NCBI GenBank assembly: GCA_012295275.1
Contig: CM022677.1
Location: 28,230,548-28,278,047 of the forward strand
DNA length: 47,500 nt
Reading direction: 5' to 3'
Source of the DNA: Chrysomallon squamiferum
Lineage: Eukaryota > Mollusca > Gastropoda > Neomphalida > Peltospiridae
The position numbers were made by a program, and so were the translations under genes. Shown one piece after another: positions 11,425 to 25,324 of this stretch. The notes under the pieces are model-generated. The model worked only from the letters and a program-made list of their open reading frames with translations. It was not told where the DNA came from and did no database searches. Every line of letters starts with the position of its first letter. Position 1 is the stretch's first letter.

Positions 11425-14400
11425 GCTCTTTGTTATTTCCTTTGATTATTTAATTTACTTAAATGATATGAGTGAAATTACTTTAAAAGTATTTTTTATT
11501 ATTGTTATTGTTGTTATTTTTATATTCATAGTCATCATCATCATACTTTACCTATTTTATCATTTAGAATATTCTTAAATTAGTTTTGTTATTGTTACTG
11601 TTGTTGTTATTTTTATACTGAGTGTCATCATCATCATACTTTACCTAGTTTATCATTTAGAATATTCTTTAATTAGTTTTGTTACTGTTACTGTTGTTGT
11701 TGTTGTTATTTTTATACTGAGTGTCATCATCATCATAGTTTACCTATTTTATCATTTAGAATATTATTTAATTAGTTTTGTTACTGTTACTGTTGTTGTT
11801 GTTGTTATTTTTATACTCATTGTCATCATCATCATACTTTACCTATTTTATCGTTTAGAATATTATTTAATTAGTTTTGTTACTGTTACTGTTGTTGTTG
11901 TTGTTATTTTTATACTCATTGTCATCATCATCATACTTTACCTATTTTATCGTTATTCTTTAATTAGTTTTGTTACTGTTGTTGTAGATCTGACTGACAG
12001 AGAGGACATGAAATGTAACAGAACACTACTTGATTCATGTCATACACAACTAAAAACAAACCTTGATGCTCCTGGGACTGCTAGTCACAAATGCAGGTCA
12101 GTGTTAATAATAACAACAACAACATAGAAAACTAATGATGATAATAATGATTATAATGATAATAACGATAATAATAATGTTGATGAGGATAATAATAATA
12201 ATGAAAATAATAATAATGATGATGATAATAATAACGATAATAATTATCATAATAATAATACTGATTATGATAACTATAATAATAACATAATAATGATAAT
12301 GATACTAAAAAGAATAATAATTATTATTATAATAATAATAATGATAATGATAATAATAATAATGATAATAATGATAATAATTATAACGATACTTATAATA
12401 ATAATGATAATGATAATAATAATCATAATAATATATTGGATGATGACACTGATGATTAATATGATGATGCATAACAAGAATAGTAACTGTAGGAGTTATG
12501 TTAATGACTGAAGTAAAACAAATACACTTGCAATAAAAATAGTGACTTAGTCGTTATGTTAATGACTGTAGTTAAACAACTGCAGTAAGAGTGAAAATAG
12601 TTATGTTAATGACTGTAGTTAAACAACTGCAGTAAGAGTGAAAATAGTTATGTTAATGACTGTAGTTAAACAACTGCAGTAAGAGTGAAATTAGTTATGT
12701 TAATGACTGTAGTTAAACAACTGCAGTAAAAGTGAAAATAGTTATGTTAATGACTGTAGTTAAACAACTGCAGTTAGAGTGAAAATAGTTATGTTAATGA
12801 CTGTAGTTAAACAACTGCAGTAAGAGTGAAAATAGTTATGTTAATGACTGTAGTTAAACAACTGCAGTAAGAGTGAAAATAGTTATGTTAATGACTGTAG
12901 TTAAACAACTGCAGTAAGAGTGAAAATAGTTATGTTAATGAATGTAGTTAAACAACTGCAGTAAGAGTGAAAATAGACTTCTAATAAAAATAGCTGAGTG
13001 TTGTAGTAACATTAGAGTTAGCCAGGGTCAGTATGACGAGTTAAGACATATTTTCACCTAATTCATTGATTAGACTTCCTGTATGTCACTGAGTCCTCTA
13101 TCATTTTGTTCAGCTGTAAACTCTTTCTTCAAGAGTCTCCTTTCTACATGTCATTGAGTCCTGTATTATTTTCTAGAGCTGTAATTCTTCAAGTGTCTTC
13201 TTTCTACACGTTATTGAGTCCTGTATCATTTTCTAGAGCTGTAATTCTTCAAGTGTCTTCTTTCTACACGTTATTGAGTCCTGCATCATTTTCTAGAGCT
13301 GTAATTCTTCAAGTGTCCTCTTCCTGCATGTCACTCAGTCCTGTATCATTTTCAAGAGCTGTAATTCTTCAAGTGTCTTCTTCCTGCATGTCACTGAGTC
13401 CTGTATCATTTTCAAGAGCTGTAATTCTTCAAGTGTCTTCTTCCTGCATGTCACTGAGTCCTGTATCATTTTCAAGAGCTGTAATTCTTCAAGTGTCTTC
13501 TTCCTGCATGTCACTGAGTCCTGTATCATTTTCAAGAGCTGTAATTCTTCAAGTGTCTTCTTCCTGCATGTCACTGAGTCCTGTATCATTTTCAAGAGCT
13601 GTAATTCTTCAAGTGTCTTCTTCCTGCATGTCACTGAGTCCTGTATCATTTTCAAGAGCTGTAATTCTTCAAGTGTCTTCTTCCTGCATGTCACTGAGTC
13701 CTGTATCATTTTCAAGAGCTGTAATTCTTCAAGTGTCTTCTTCCTGCATGTCACTGAGTCCTGTATCATTTTCAAGAGCTGTAATTCTTCAAGTGTCTTC
13801 TTCCTGCATGTCATTGAGTCCTGTATCATTTTGTAGAGCTGTAAACTCTTTCTTCAAGTGTCTTCTTCCTGCATGTCATTGAGTCCTGTATCATTTTCAA
13901 GAGCTGTAATTCTTCAAGTGTCTTCTTCCTACATGTCACAGAGTCCTGTATCATTTTCAAGAGCTGTAATTCTTCAAGTGTTTTCTTTCTACATGTCATT
14001 GAGTCCTGTATCATTTTCAAGAGCTGTAATTCTTCAAGTGTCTTCTCCCTGCATGTCACTGAGTCCTGTATTATTTTGTAGAGCTGTAAACTCTTTCTTT
14101 AAGTGTCTTCTTTCTACATGTCATTGAGTCCTGTATCATTTTGCAGAGCTGTAATTCTTCAAGTGTCTTCTTTCTGCATGACATTGAGTCCTGTATCATT
14201 TTGTAGAGCTGTAAACTCTTTCTTCAAGTGTCTTCTTCCTGCATGTCATTGAGTCCTGTATCATTTTCAAGAGCTGTAATTCTTCAAGTGTCTTCTTCCT
14301 GCATGTCACTGAGTCCTGTATCATTTTCAAGAGCTGTAATTCTTCAAGTGTCTTCTTCCTGCATGTCACTGAGTCCTGTATCATTTTCAAGAGCTGTAAT

Positions 14401-17400
14401 TCTTCAAGTGTCTTCTTCCTGCATGTCACTGAGTCCTGTATCATTTTGTAGAGCTGTAATTCTTCAAGTGTCTCCTTTCTACATGTCATTGAGTCCTGTA
14501 TCATTTTGTAGAGCTGTAATTCTTCAAGAGTCTCCTTTCTACGACATTGAGTCCTGTATCATTTTGTAGAGCTGTAAACTCTTTCTTCAAGTGTCTTCTT
14601 TCTACATGTCATTGAGTCCTGTATTATTTTGTACAGCTGTAAACTCTTTCTTCAAGTGTCTTCTTTATGCATGTCATTGAGTCCTGTATTATTTTGTAGA
14701 GCTGTAATTCTTCAAGTGTCTTCTTTCTACATGTCATTGAGTCCTGTATCATTTTGTAGAGCTGTAATTATTCAAGTGACTTCTTTCTGCATGTCATTGA
14801 GTCCTGTATTATTTTGTAGAGCTGTGATTCTTCACGTGTCTTCTTCCTGCATGTCATTGAGTCCTGTATTATTTTGTAGAGCTGTAAACTCTTTCTTCAA
14901 GTGTCTTCTTCCTTCATGTCATTGAGTCCAGTATTATTTTGTAGAGCTGTAAATTCTTTCTTCTAATGTCTTCTTTCTACATCTGATTGAGTCCTGTATT
15001 ATTTTCTAGAGCTGTAAACTCTTTCTTGAAGTGTCTTCTTTCTGCATGTTATTGAGTCCTGTATTATTTTGTAGAGCTGTAAACTCTTTCTTCAAGTGTC
15101 TTCTTTCTTCATGTCATTCAGTCCTGTATTATTTTCTAGAGCTGTAAACTCTTTCTTCAAGTGTCTTCTTTCTTCATGTCATTGAGTCCTGTATTATTTT
15201 CTAGAGCTCAAACCTCTTTCTTCAAGTGTCTTCTTTCTGCATGTCATTGAGTCCTGTATCATTTTGTAGAGCTGTAAACTCTTTCTTCAAGTGTCTTCTT
15301 TATGCTTGTCTCTGTGTCCTGTATTATTTTGTAGAGCTGTAAACTCTTTCTTGAAGTGTATTCTTTATGCATGTCATTGAGTCCTGTATTATTTTGTAGA
15401 GCTGTAATTCTTCAAGTGTCTTCTTCCTGCATGTCACTGAGTCCTGTATTATTTTGTAGAGCTGTAAACTCTTTCTTCAAGTGTCTTCTTCCTGTATGTC
15501 ATTGAGTCCTGTATTATTTTGTAGAGCTGTAATTCTTCAAGTGTCTTCTTCCTGCATTTCATTGAGTCCTGTATTATTTTTAGCGCTGTAATTCTTCAAG
15601 TGTCTTCTTTATGCATGTCACTGAGTACTGTATCATTTTGTAGGGCTGTAAACTCTTTCTTCAAGTGTCTTCTTTCTGCATGTCATTGAGTCCTGTATTA
15701 TTTTGTAGAGCTGTAAACTCTTTCTTCAAGTGTCTTCTTTCTGCATGTCATTGAGTCCTGTACTATTTTGTAGAGCTGTAAACTCTTTCTTCAAGTGTCT
15801 TCTTTCTGCATGTCATTGAGTCCTGTATCATTTTGCAGAGCTGTAATTCTTCAATTGTCTTCTTTCTGCATGTCATTGAGTCCTGTATCATTTTGTAGAG
15901 CTGTAATTTTTCAAGTGTCTCCTTTCTACATGTCATTGAGTCCTGTATCATTTTGTAGAGCTGTAATTCTTCAAGAGTCTCCTTTCTACGACATTGAGTC
16001 CTGTATCATTTTGTAGAGCTGTAAACTCTTTCTTCAAGTGTCTTCTTTCTACATGTCATTGAGTCCTGTATCATTTTGTAGAGCTGTAATTCTTCAAGTG
16101 TCTCCTTTCTACATGTCATTGAGTCCTGTATCATTTTGTAGAGCTGTAATTCTTCAAGAGTCTCCTTTCTACATGTCATTGAGTCCTGTATCATTTTGTA
16201 GAGCTGTAATTCTTCAAGTGTCTTCTTTCTGCATGTCATTCATCCCTGTATTATTTTGTACAGCTGTAAACTCTTTCTTCAAGTGTCTTCTTTCTGCGTG
16301 TCATTGAGTCCTGTATTATTTTGTAGAGCTGTAAACTCTGTCTTCAAGTGTCTTCTTTCTGCATGTCATTGAGTCCTGTATTATTTTGTAGAGCTGTAAA
16401 CTCTTTCTTCAAGTGTCTTCTTTCTGCATGTCATTGAGTCCTGTATTATTTTTAGCGCTGTAATTCTTCAAGTGTCTTCTTTATGCCTGTCACTGAGTAC
16501 TGTATCATTTTGTAGGGCTGTAAACTCTTTCTTCAAGTGTCTTCTTTCTCCATGCCATTGAGTCCTGTATTATTTTGTAGAGCTGTAAACTCTTTCTTCA
16601 AGTGTCTTCTTTCTGCATGTCATTGAGTCCTGTATTATTTTGTAGAGCTGTAAACTCTTTCTTCAAGTGTCTTCTTTCTGCATGTCATTGAGTCCTGTAT
16701 CATTTTGCAGAGCTGTAATTCTTGAATTGTCTTGTTTCTGCATGTCATTGAGTCCTGTATCATTTTGTAGAGCTGTAATTCTTCAAGTGTCTCCTTTCTA
16801 CATGTCATTGAGTCCTGTATCATTTTGTAGAGCTGTAATTCTTCAAGAGTCTCCTTTCTACGACATTGAGTCCTGTATCATTTTGTAGAGCTGTAAACTC
16901 TTTCTTCAAGTGTCTTCTTTCTACATGTCATTGAGTCCTGTATTATTTTGTACAGCTGTAAACTCTTTCTTCAGGTGTCTTCTTTATGCATGTCATTGAG
17001 TCCTGTATTATTTTGTAGAGCTGTAATTCTTCAAGTGTCTTCTTTCTACATGTCATTGAGTCCTGTATCATTTTGTAGAGCTGTAATTATTCAAGTGACT
17101 TCTTTCTGCATGTCATTGAGTCCTGTATTATTTTGTCTAGCTGTGATTCTTCACGTGTCTTCTTCCTGTATGTCATTGAGTCCTGTATTATTTTGTAGAG
17201 CTGTAAACTCTTTCTTCAAGTGTCTTCTTCTTTCATGTCATTGAGTCCTGTATTATTTTGTAGAGCTGTAAATTCTTTCTTCTAATGTCTTCTTTCTACA
17301 TCTGATTGAGTCCTGTATTATTTTCTAGAGTTGTAAACTCTTTCTTCAAGTGTCTTCTTTCTGCATGTTATTGAGTCCTGTATTATTTTGTAGAGCTGTA

Positions 17401-18844
17401 GACTCTTTCTTCAAGTGTCTTCTTTCTTCTTGTCATTCAGTCCTGTATTATTTTCTAGAGCTGTAACCTCTTTCTTCAAGTGTCTTCTTTCTTCATGTCA
17501 TTGAGTCCTGTATTATTTTCTAGAGCTCAAACCTCTTTCTTCAAGTGTCTTCTTTCTGCATGTCATTGAGTCCTGTATCATTTTGTAGAGCTGTAAACTC
17601 TTTCTTCAAGTGTCTTCTTTATGCTTGTCTCTGTGTCCTGTATTATTTTGTAGAGCTGTAAACTCTTTCTTGATGTGTATTCTTTATGCATGTCATTGAG
17701 TCCTGTATTATTTTGTAGAGCTGTAATTCTTCAAGTGTCTTCTTCCTGCATGTCACTGAGTCCTGTATTATTTTGTAGAGCTGTAAACTCTTTCTTCAAG
17801 TGTCTTCTTCCTGCATGTCATTGAGTCCTGTATTATTTTGTAGAGCTGTAATTCTTCAAGTGTCTTCTTCCTGCATGTCATTGAGTCCTGTATTATTTTT
17901 AGCGCTGTAATTCTTCAAGTGTCTTCTTTATGCATGTCACTGAGTACTGTATCATTTTGTAGGGCTGTAAACTCTTTCTTCAAGTTTCTTCTTTCTGCAA
18001 GTCATTGAGTCCTGTATTATTTTGTAGAGCTGTAAACTCTTTCTTCAAGTGTCTTCTTTCTGCATGTCATTGAGTCCTGTATTATTTTGTAGAGCTGTAA
18101 ACTCTTTCTTCAAGTGTCTTCTTTCTGCATGTCATTGAGTCCTGTATCATTTTGCAGAGCTGTAATTCTTCAATTGTCTTCTTTCTGCATGTCATTGAGT
18201 CCTGTATCATTTTGTAGAGCTGTAATTCTTCAAGTGTCTCCTTTCTACATGTCATTGAGTCCTGTATCATTTTGTAGAGCTGTAATTCTTCAAGAGTCTC
18301 CTTTCTACGACATTGAGTCCTGTATCATTTTGTAGAGCTGTAAACTCTTTCTTCAAGTGTCTTCTTTCTACATGTCATTGAGTCCTGTATTATTTTGTAG
18401 AGCTGTAATTCTTCAAGTGTCTTCTTTCTACATGTCATTAAGTACTGTATTATTTTGTAGAGATGTAAACTCTTTCTTCAAGTGTTTTCTTTGTAGATGT
18501 CATTGAGTACTGTATTATTTTGTAGAGCTGTAATTCTTCAAGTGTCTTTTTTCTGCATGTCATTGAGTCCTGTATTATTTTGTAGAGCTGTAAACTCTTT
18601 CTTCAAGTATCTTCTTTCTACATGTCATTGAGTACTGTATTATTTTGTAGAGCTGTAAACTCTTTCTTCAAGTGTCTTCACAAAGGTGACTGTGCAGCTG
18701 ATCCAGTGGCTAGAAGTATATTTAAAAACAAGTCTGAATCATTAGGATGTGGTAAAGTTGTTTTTTTTCTTTGTTAATAATCTTCTTCTTCTTGTTCTTC
18801 TTCTTCTTCTTCTTCTTCTTCTTCTTCTTCTTCTTCTTCTTCTT

Positions 18845-18922
<78 letters not shown>

Positions 18923-19570
18923 TAATAAACATTTGCTATCCTTGGTAAATATTGAATTAAACAAATATTTATAAATTGATTTGGTTGACTATTTCGTTTT
19001 GAATTAAATCTTGTATTGTATATAGAAATATAAAACTCTGTTTACGAAAGGTTAATTAAAAGCAGAGTGTGTACTATGTTGACTTACACTGAACAATGAA
19101 CAAACGCAACAAGCCATCACACTCAGACAAACCAAGAGACACTTGTATATTTATTTATTTATTTATTTATTTTATTTAATATTTCATTATTTATTTAGTT
19201 ATTTATGTTCTTATGTATTTATTTATGTATTTGTTTATTTATTTGTTACAGTTTCAAAATGTAAGAGTATACTGAATTCGTGTAAAGCAGACTTTCAAAC
19301 TTATATTGAGGTTCGAATGAAAACACAAGTAGATGAAAAAGACATTTGCACGTAAGTAGCCTAGTTTCAAAAACTTTATATTATTAAATATGATTTTTTC
19401 ATTTAGTACACTTAATAGTATTGTTCTTAAAAAGATGTTTCTATTTTGTTCAGGTTTCCTATTAACACAATTTCTTTAAGATGTGTTGTTGTTGTTGTGT
19501 GTGTATGTGTGTGTCTTGCACATGCTTGCATACACCTATGTGCCAGGATGAAGAAATTCCCACAATGGTG

Positions 19571-19607
<37 letters not shown>

Positions 19608-22600
19608 ACACACACACACAAACACACAATAGAGACACAACTGAAACATATGCACACAGAGATATACACACACAAACACATACACACATACTGTAGACAC
19701 AAACACAGACACACACAGAGAAACACACAGACACAGATATATATACAAAACACACACACAGAGACACAGAGACACACACACAGACACACATATACACAGA
19801 GAGACACACACACAATAGTAATTACTGTTATTTACAGAGCAGGTAACAAGTTCTTAATGTGTGTCCAAAACTACAACTGTGATTATAACAGAGAGATGAA
19901 GCTCAGAACTGATTCTATCACAGACAGCGTCAACAGATTTGGCTGCAGTAAGTAAACATTTGTATATATAATACTGTCATCACTGATTTAAAACACATGT
20001 ATTTGTTCATTATAAGAGATTGTAAACTTTTGTATATATAATACTGTCATCACTGATTTAAAACACATGTATTTGTTCATTATAAGAGATTGTAAACTTT
20101 TGTATATATAATACTGTCATCACTGATTTAAAACACATGTATTTGTTCATTATAAGAGATTGTAAACATTTGTATATATAATACTGTCATCACTGATTTA
20201 AAACACATGTATTTGTTTATTATAAGAGATTGTAATTGACCTGTAAACTACTTGAGTAGGTTTGACTCTGAGAGCTATAATAAAGCTAACTAGATTACTG
20301 GCAGATTCCCTCTGTGCTTTTTATAGCAAATTTCTTCTTTTTATGTGTGTGTGTGTGTACATACAAACACACATATCTAGTAGAAATAGTTATATATACA
20401 GCTTTGTGTACATTAGTAACATTCTCGTAGAAATAGTTATATATACAGCTTTGTGTACATTAGTAACATTCTCATAGAAATAGTTATATGTACAGCTGTG
20501 TACACTAGTAACATTCTAGTAGAAATATTTATATATACAGCTTTGTGTACATTAGTAACATTCTAGTAGAAATATTTATATGTACAGCTGTGTACACTAG
20601 TAACATTAGTAGAAATAGTTATATATACAGCTTTGTGTACATTAGTAACATTCTCATAGAAATATTTATATATACAGCTTTGTGTACATTAGTAACATTC
20701 TCATAGAAATAGTTATATATACAGCTTTGTGTACATTAGTAACATTCTAGTAGAAATATTTATATGTACAGCTGTGTACACTAGTAACATTAGTAGAAAT
20801 AGTTATATGTACAGCTTTGTGTACATTAGTAACATTCTAGTAGAAATAGTTACATACACAAAAACTGAACTTCTCTGATTATAGATTAAAATCTTCCTAA
20901 GTCGTAATCACAAATATTAAAAAAGGGTTATTTGTGAAAAACCCACAAAAACCCCCCAACAAATATGTAACATTTACAGGGACAGTCTGATACACGCGAT
21001 GCACATAAACACACACACACACAAACACATAATATATAGTTAATGTAATTATTTCTTGTTTTTCAAAGTGCTGCCAGAAGCTGTGATAATGAAATGTAAT
21101 GTATTTGCTTTTGCTTCTTGTCCTCAAATAGAAGCTGATCATAATACTACACTTAGAAAAATGTGCAGGTAAGTGTGATCAAGTCTTTTAGTATAGACTA
21201 GGACACTGGTTACAGAAGTCATTTAGTATAGACTAGGACACTGGTTACAGAAGTCATTTAGAATAGACTAGGACATTGGTTACAGAAGTCTTTTAGTATA
21301 GACTAGGACACTGGTTACAAAAGTCATTTAGTATAGACTAGGACACTGGTTACAGAAGTCATTTAGAATAGACTAGGACACTGGTTACAAAAGTCATTTA
21401 GTTTAAACTAGGACACTGGTTACAGAAGTCATTTAGTTTAAACTAGGACACTGGTTACAGAAGTCATTTAGTATAGACTAGGAGACTGGTTACAGAAGTC
21501 ATTTAGTATAGACTAGGACATTGGTTACAGAAGTCTTTTAGTATAGACTAGAAGACTGGTTACAAAATTCATTTCGTATAGACTAGGACACTGGTTACAG
21601 AAGTCATTTAGTTTAAACTAGAAGACTGGTTACAAAATTCATTTCTTATAGACTAGGAGACTGGTTACAAAAGTCATTTAGTTTAAACTAGGAAACTGGT
21701 TACAGATGTTCTAATAAAGAGAATAGTAATAGTAGAAGCTCTATAGTTCATAACAGAAGTAAAAGGGTATTGGTAACAATAGATCTGTAATAACAATAAC
21801 AGTGGTAGCAGAAATACTGAAAGAGTTATTCATAGTTTGTAACACCAGAATTGTATTAGTAACAGGTTCATAATACAGTGAAATAGTAGTAACAGACGTA
21901 GAAATACAGTGAAATAGTAGTAAGAGAAGTAGATATAACATGAAATAGTAGTAACAGAAGTAGTAATAATTGTGAAATAGTAGTAACAAGTAGTAATAAC
22001 AGTGAAATAGCAGTAGCAGAAGTAGTAATAACATGAAATAGTAGTAACAGGAGTGGCAATAACATGAAATAGTAGTAACAGGAGTGGCAATAACATGAAA
22101 TAGTAGTTTACAGAAGTAGTAATAACAGTAAAATAGTAGTAACAAGTAGTAATAACAGTGAAATAGCAGTAGCAGAAGTAGTAATAACATGAAATAGTAG
22201 TAACAGGACTAGTAATAACATGAAATAGAACTAAAATTCTAGTAGAAATAGTTATAGAGCTTCGTGTAAATTAGGAACACTAGTAGAAATAGTTATATAT
22301 ATACCTTTGTGCACATTAGTAACATTAGTAGAAATAGTTATATATACAGCTATATGTACATTAGTAGAAATAGTTATATATACAGCTATATGTACATTAG
22401 TAACATTAGTAGAAATAGTTATATATATACCTTTGTGTACATTAGTAACATTAGTAGAAATAGTTATATATACAGCTTTGTGTACATTAGTAACATTAGT
22501 AGAAATAGTTATATATACAGCTTTGTGTACAGTAGTAATATACTAGTAGAAATATTTATATATACAGCTTTGTGTACATTAGTAATATACTAGTAGAAAT

Positions 22601-25264
22601 ATTTATATATACAGCTTTGTGTACATTAGTAACATTCTAGTAGAAATAATTATATATACAGCTATATGCACATTAGTAACATTAGTAGAAATAGTTATAT
22701 ATACAGCTTTGTGTACATTAGTAACATTAGTAGAAATATTTATATATACAGCTTTGTGTACATTAGTAATATACTAGTAGAAATATTTATATATACAGCT
22801 TTGTGTACATTAGTAATATACTAGTAGAAATATTTATATATACAGCTATATGCACATTAGTAACATTAGTAGAAATAGTTATATATACAGCTATATGCAC
22901 ATTAGTAACATTAGTAGAAATAGTTATATATACAGCTTTGTGTACAGTAGTAATATACTAGTAGAAATATTTATATATACAGCTTTGTGTACATTAGTAA
23001 TATACTAGTAGAAATATTTATATATACAGCTTTGTGTACATTAGTAACATTCTAGTAGAAATAATTATATATACAGCTATATGCACATTAGTAACATTAG
23101 TAGAAATAGTTATATATACAGCTTTGTGTACATTAGTAACATTAGTAGAAATATTTATATATACAGCTTTGTGTACATTAGTAATATACTAGTAGAAATA
23201 TTTATATATACAGCTTTGTGTACATTAGTAATATACTAGTAGAAATATTTATATATACAGCTATATGCACATTAGTAACATTAGTAGAAATAGTTATATA
23301 TACAGCTATATGCACATTAGTAACATTAGTAGAAATAGTTATATATACAGCTTTGTGTACAGTAGTAATATACTAGTAGAAATAGTTATATATACAGCTT
23401 TGTGTACATTAGTAATATACTAGTAGAAATATTTATATATACAGCTTTGTGTACAGTAGTAATATACTAGTAGAAATATTTATATATACAGCTTTGTGTA
23501 CATTAGTAACATTAGTATAAATAATTTATTATGATACCAGTACATAGTAGTTGAAGGTTAGTAATGATAGTTGTAAATGCAGTAATAGAAATTGAGGTAG
23601 TGAAATTAGTAATGGTAGTGGTAATGATATAATTGATAATACTAGTAGTAAATGTAGCAGTGTTGATAGTATTACAATTTGCTTTTCACAGAAATGTTTA
23701 CCAGCACTTCAGGTGTTCTCAACAAGCTGGTTGTGTGAATGATCCAGAGGTCAAAGATAGATTTGGCAGATTGAAAAATATAGTTCAAGGTTTTGGATGT
23801 GGTATGTTTTCTGTTTTCCTGTAAGACTTCATGTTCTCAAGTTGAATGTTTGTATGATCTTGTAATTAAGGATAAAAATGCAATTGAATATTTTGGTGTG
23901 TTTTCTATTTCTCCATAAGACTTTTGTATGGCTGTTTATGTTACATGTATGTTGTTGTCAGAAAGATTGTTATTATTTTATTTTACTTTTTATTTATAAT
24001 TACTAATCATTATGGTTACAGATATGAACCTGACTGTGTATCCTAGATGTACAGCTGTTGCTGAAGTTAAGTGTCATAAAGACTTTGATGCTTCCATTGA
24101 TGCTATAAACCTTGTTACCAGTAAATACAGGAGACTGTACATTTGCAGGTAAGCAGTTTAAATGTGTTTTAATTCTTACTCTGTGAAGCACACGTAGTAA
24201 TTCTATATTAATATTATTTAAATACCTTTATATAAGTGTCTGTTTATCAAATAAACAAATATCAGTAATAATAATGTTGTTTATAATGAATATAATAATA
24301 ATAATTTTGGGCATAATAATACAAAAATAAAATAAAGAATAATTAAGATTTATATTTGTATTATCTGACAGAGCAGCAAACTCACTTCGTCTCTGCCTGC
24401 AGCGAGCAGGCTGCTCTGCAGGACCTGTCAGGATGAACACGCAAACCTGGATAACCAAAATAAAGAACTTAGGATGCTGTATGTTGTTATTTTCTAAAAC
24501 TTAACTAACAAGTGTGTACCCTAATGATTTGAGGCAGTGAATGATAACTAAATAAACTTAACTAACAAGTGTGTATCCTAATGATTTGAGGCAGTGAATG
24601 ATAACTAAATAAACTTAACTAACAAGTGTGTACCCTAATGATTTGAGGCAGTGAATGATAACTAAATAAACTTAACTAACAAGTGTGTACCCTAATGATT
24701 TGAGGCAGTGAATGATAACTAAATAAACTTAACTAACAAGTGTGTATCCTAATGATTTGAGTCAGTGAATGATTGCTAACTAACTTAACTAACAAGTGTC
24801 TATCCTAATGATTTGAGGCAGTGAATGATTGCTAAATAAACTTAACTAACAAGTGTGTACCCTAATGATTTGAGGCAGTGAATGATAACTAAATAAACTT
24901 AACTAACAAGTGTGTATCCTAATGATTTGAGTCAGTGAATGATTGCTAACTAACTTAACTAACAAGTGTCTATCCTAATGATTTGAGGCAGTGAATGATT
25001 GCTAAATAAATTTCTAATACACTATGAGTCGCTGCATGTCAATCATTCCTTCCAGTAATCCATCAACATTTTAGCAAACATTAAGCTAGGTTTTTTCTTT
25101 CTGTCAGATAATGATATTGATGATAATAATGATTATTAATGCTGGTCTTGTTGTTTTTATTATTATTATTTTTATTATTATTATTATTATTATTAATTAT
25201 TAACTATTACTATTATCATTAATTATTGTTATTGTTATTTATTATATTTATTATTATTATTATG

Positions 25265-25324
<60 letters not shown>

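Noticed and set aside
13106-18335. Many repeated frames on both strands as a possible repetitive protein gene
   Set aside because: The unit is a tandem intronic repeat derived from a splice acceptor; frames break with each change of unit length. The exonisation idea is kept only as a low-level finding.
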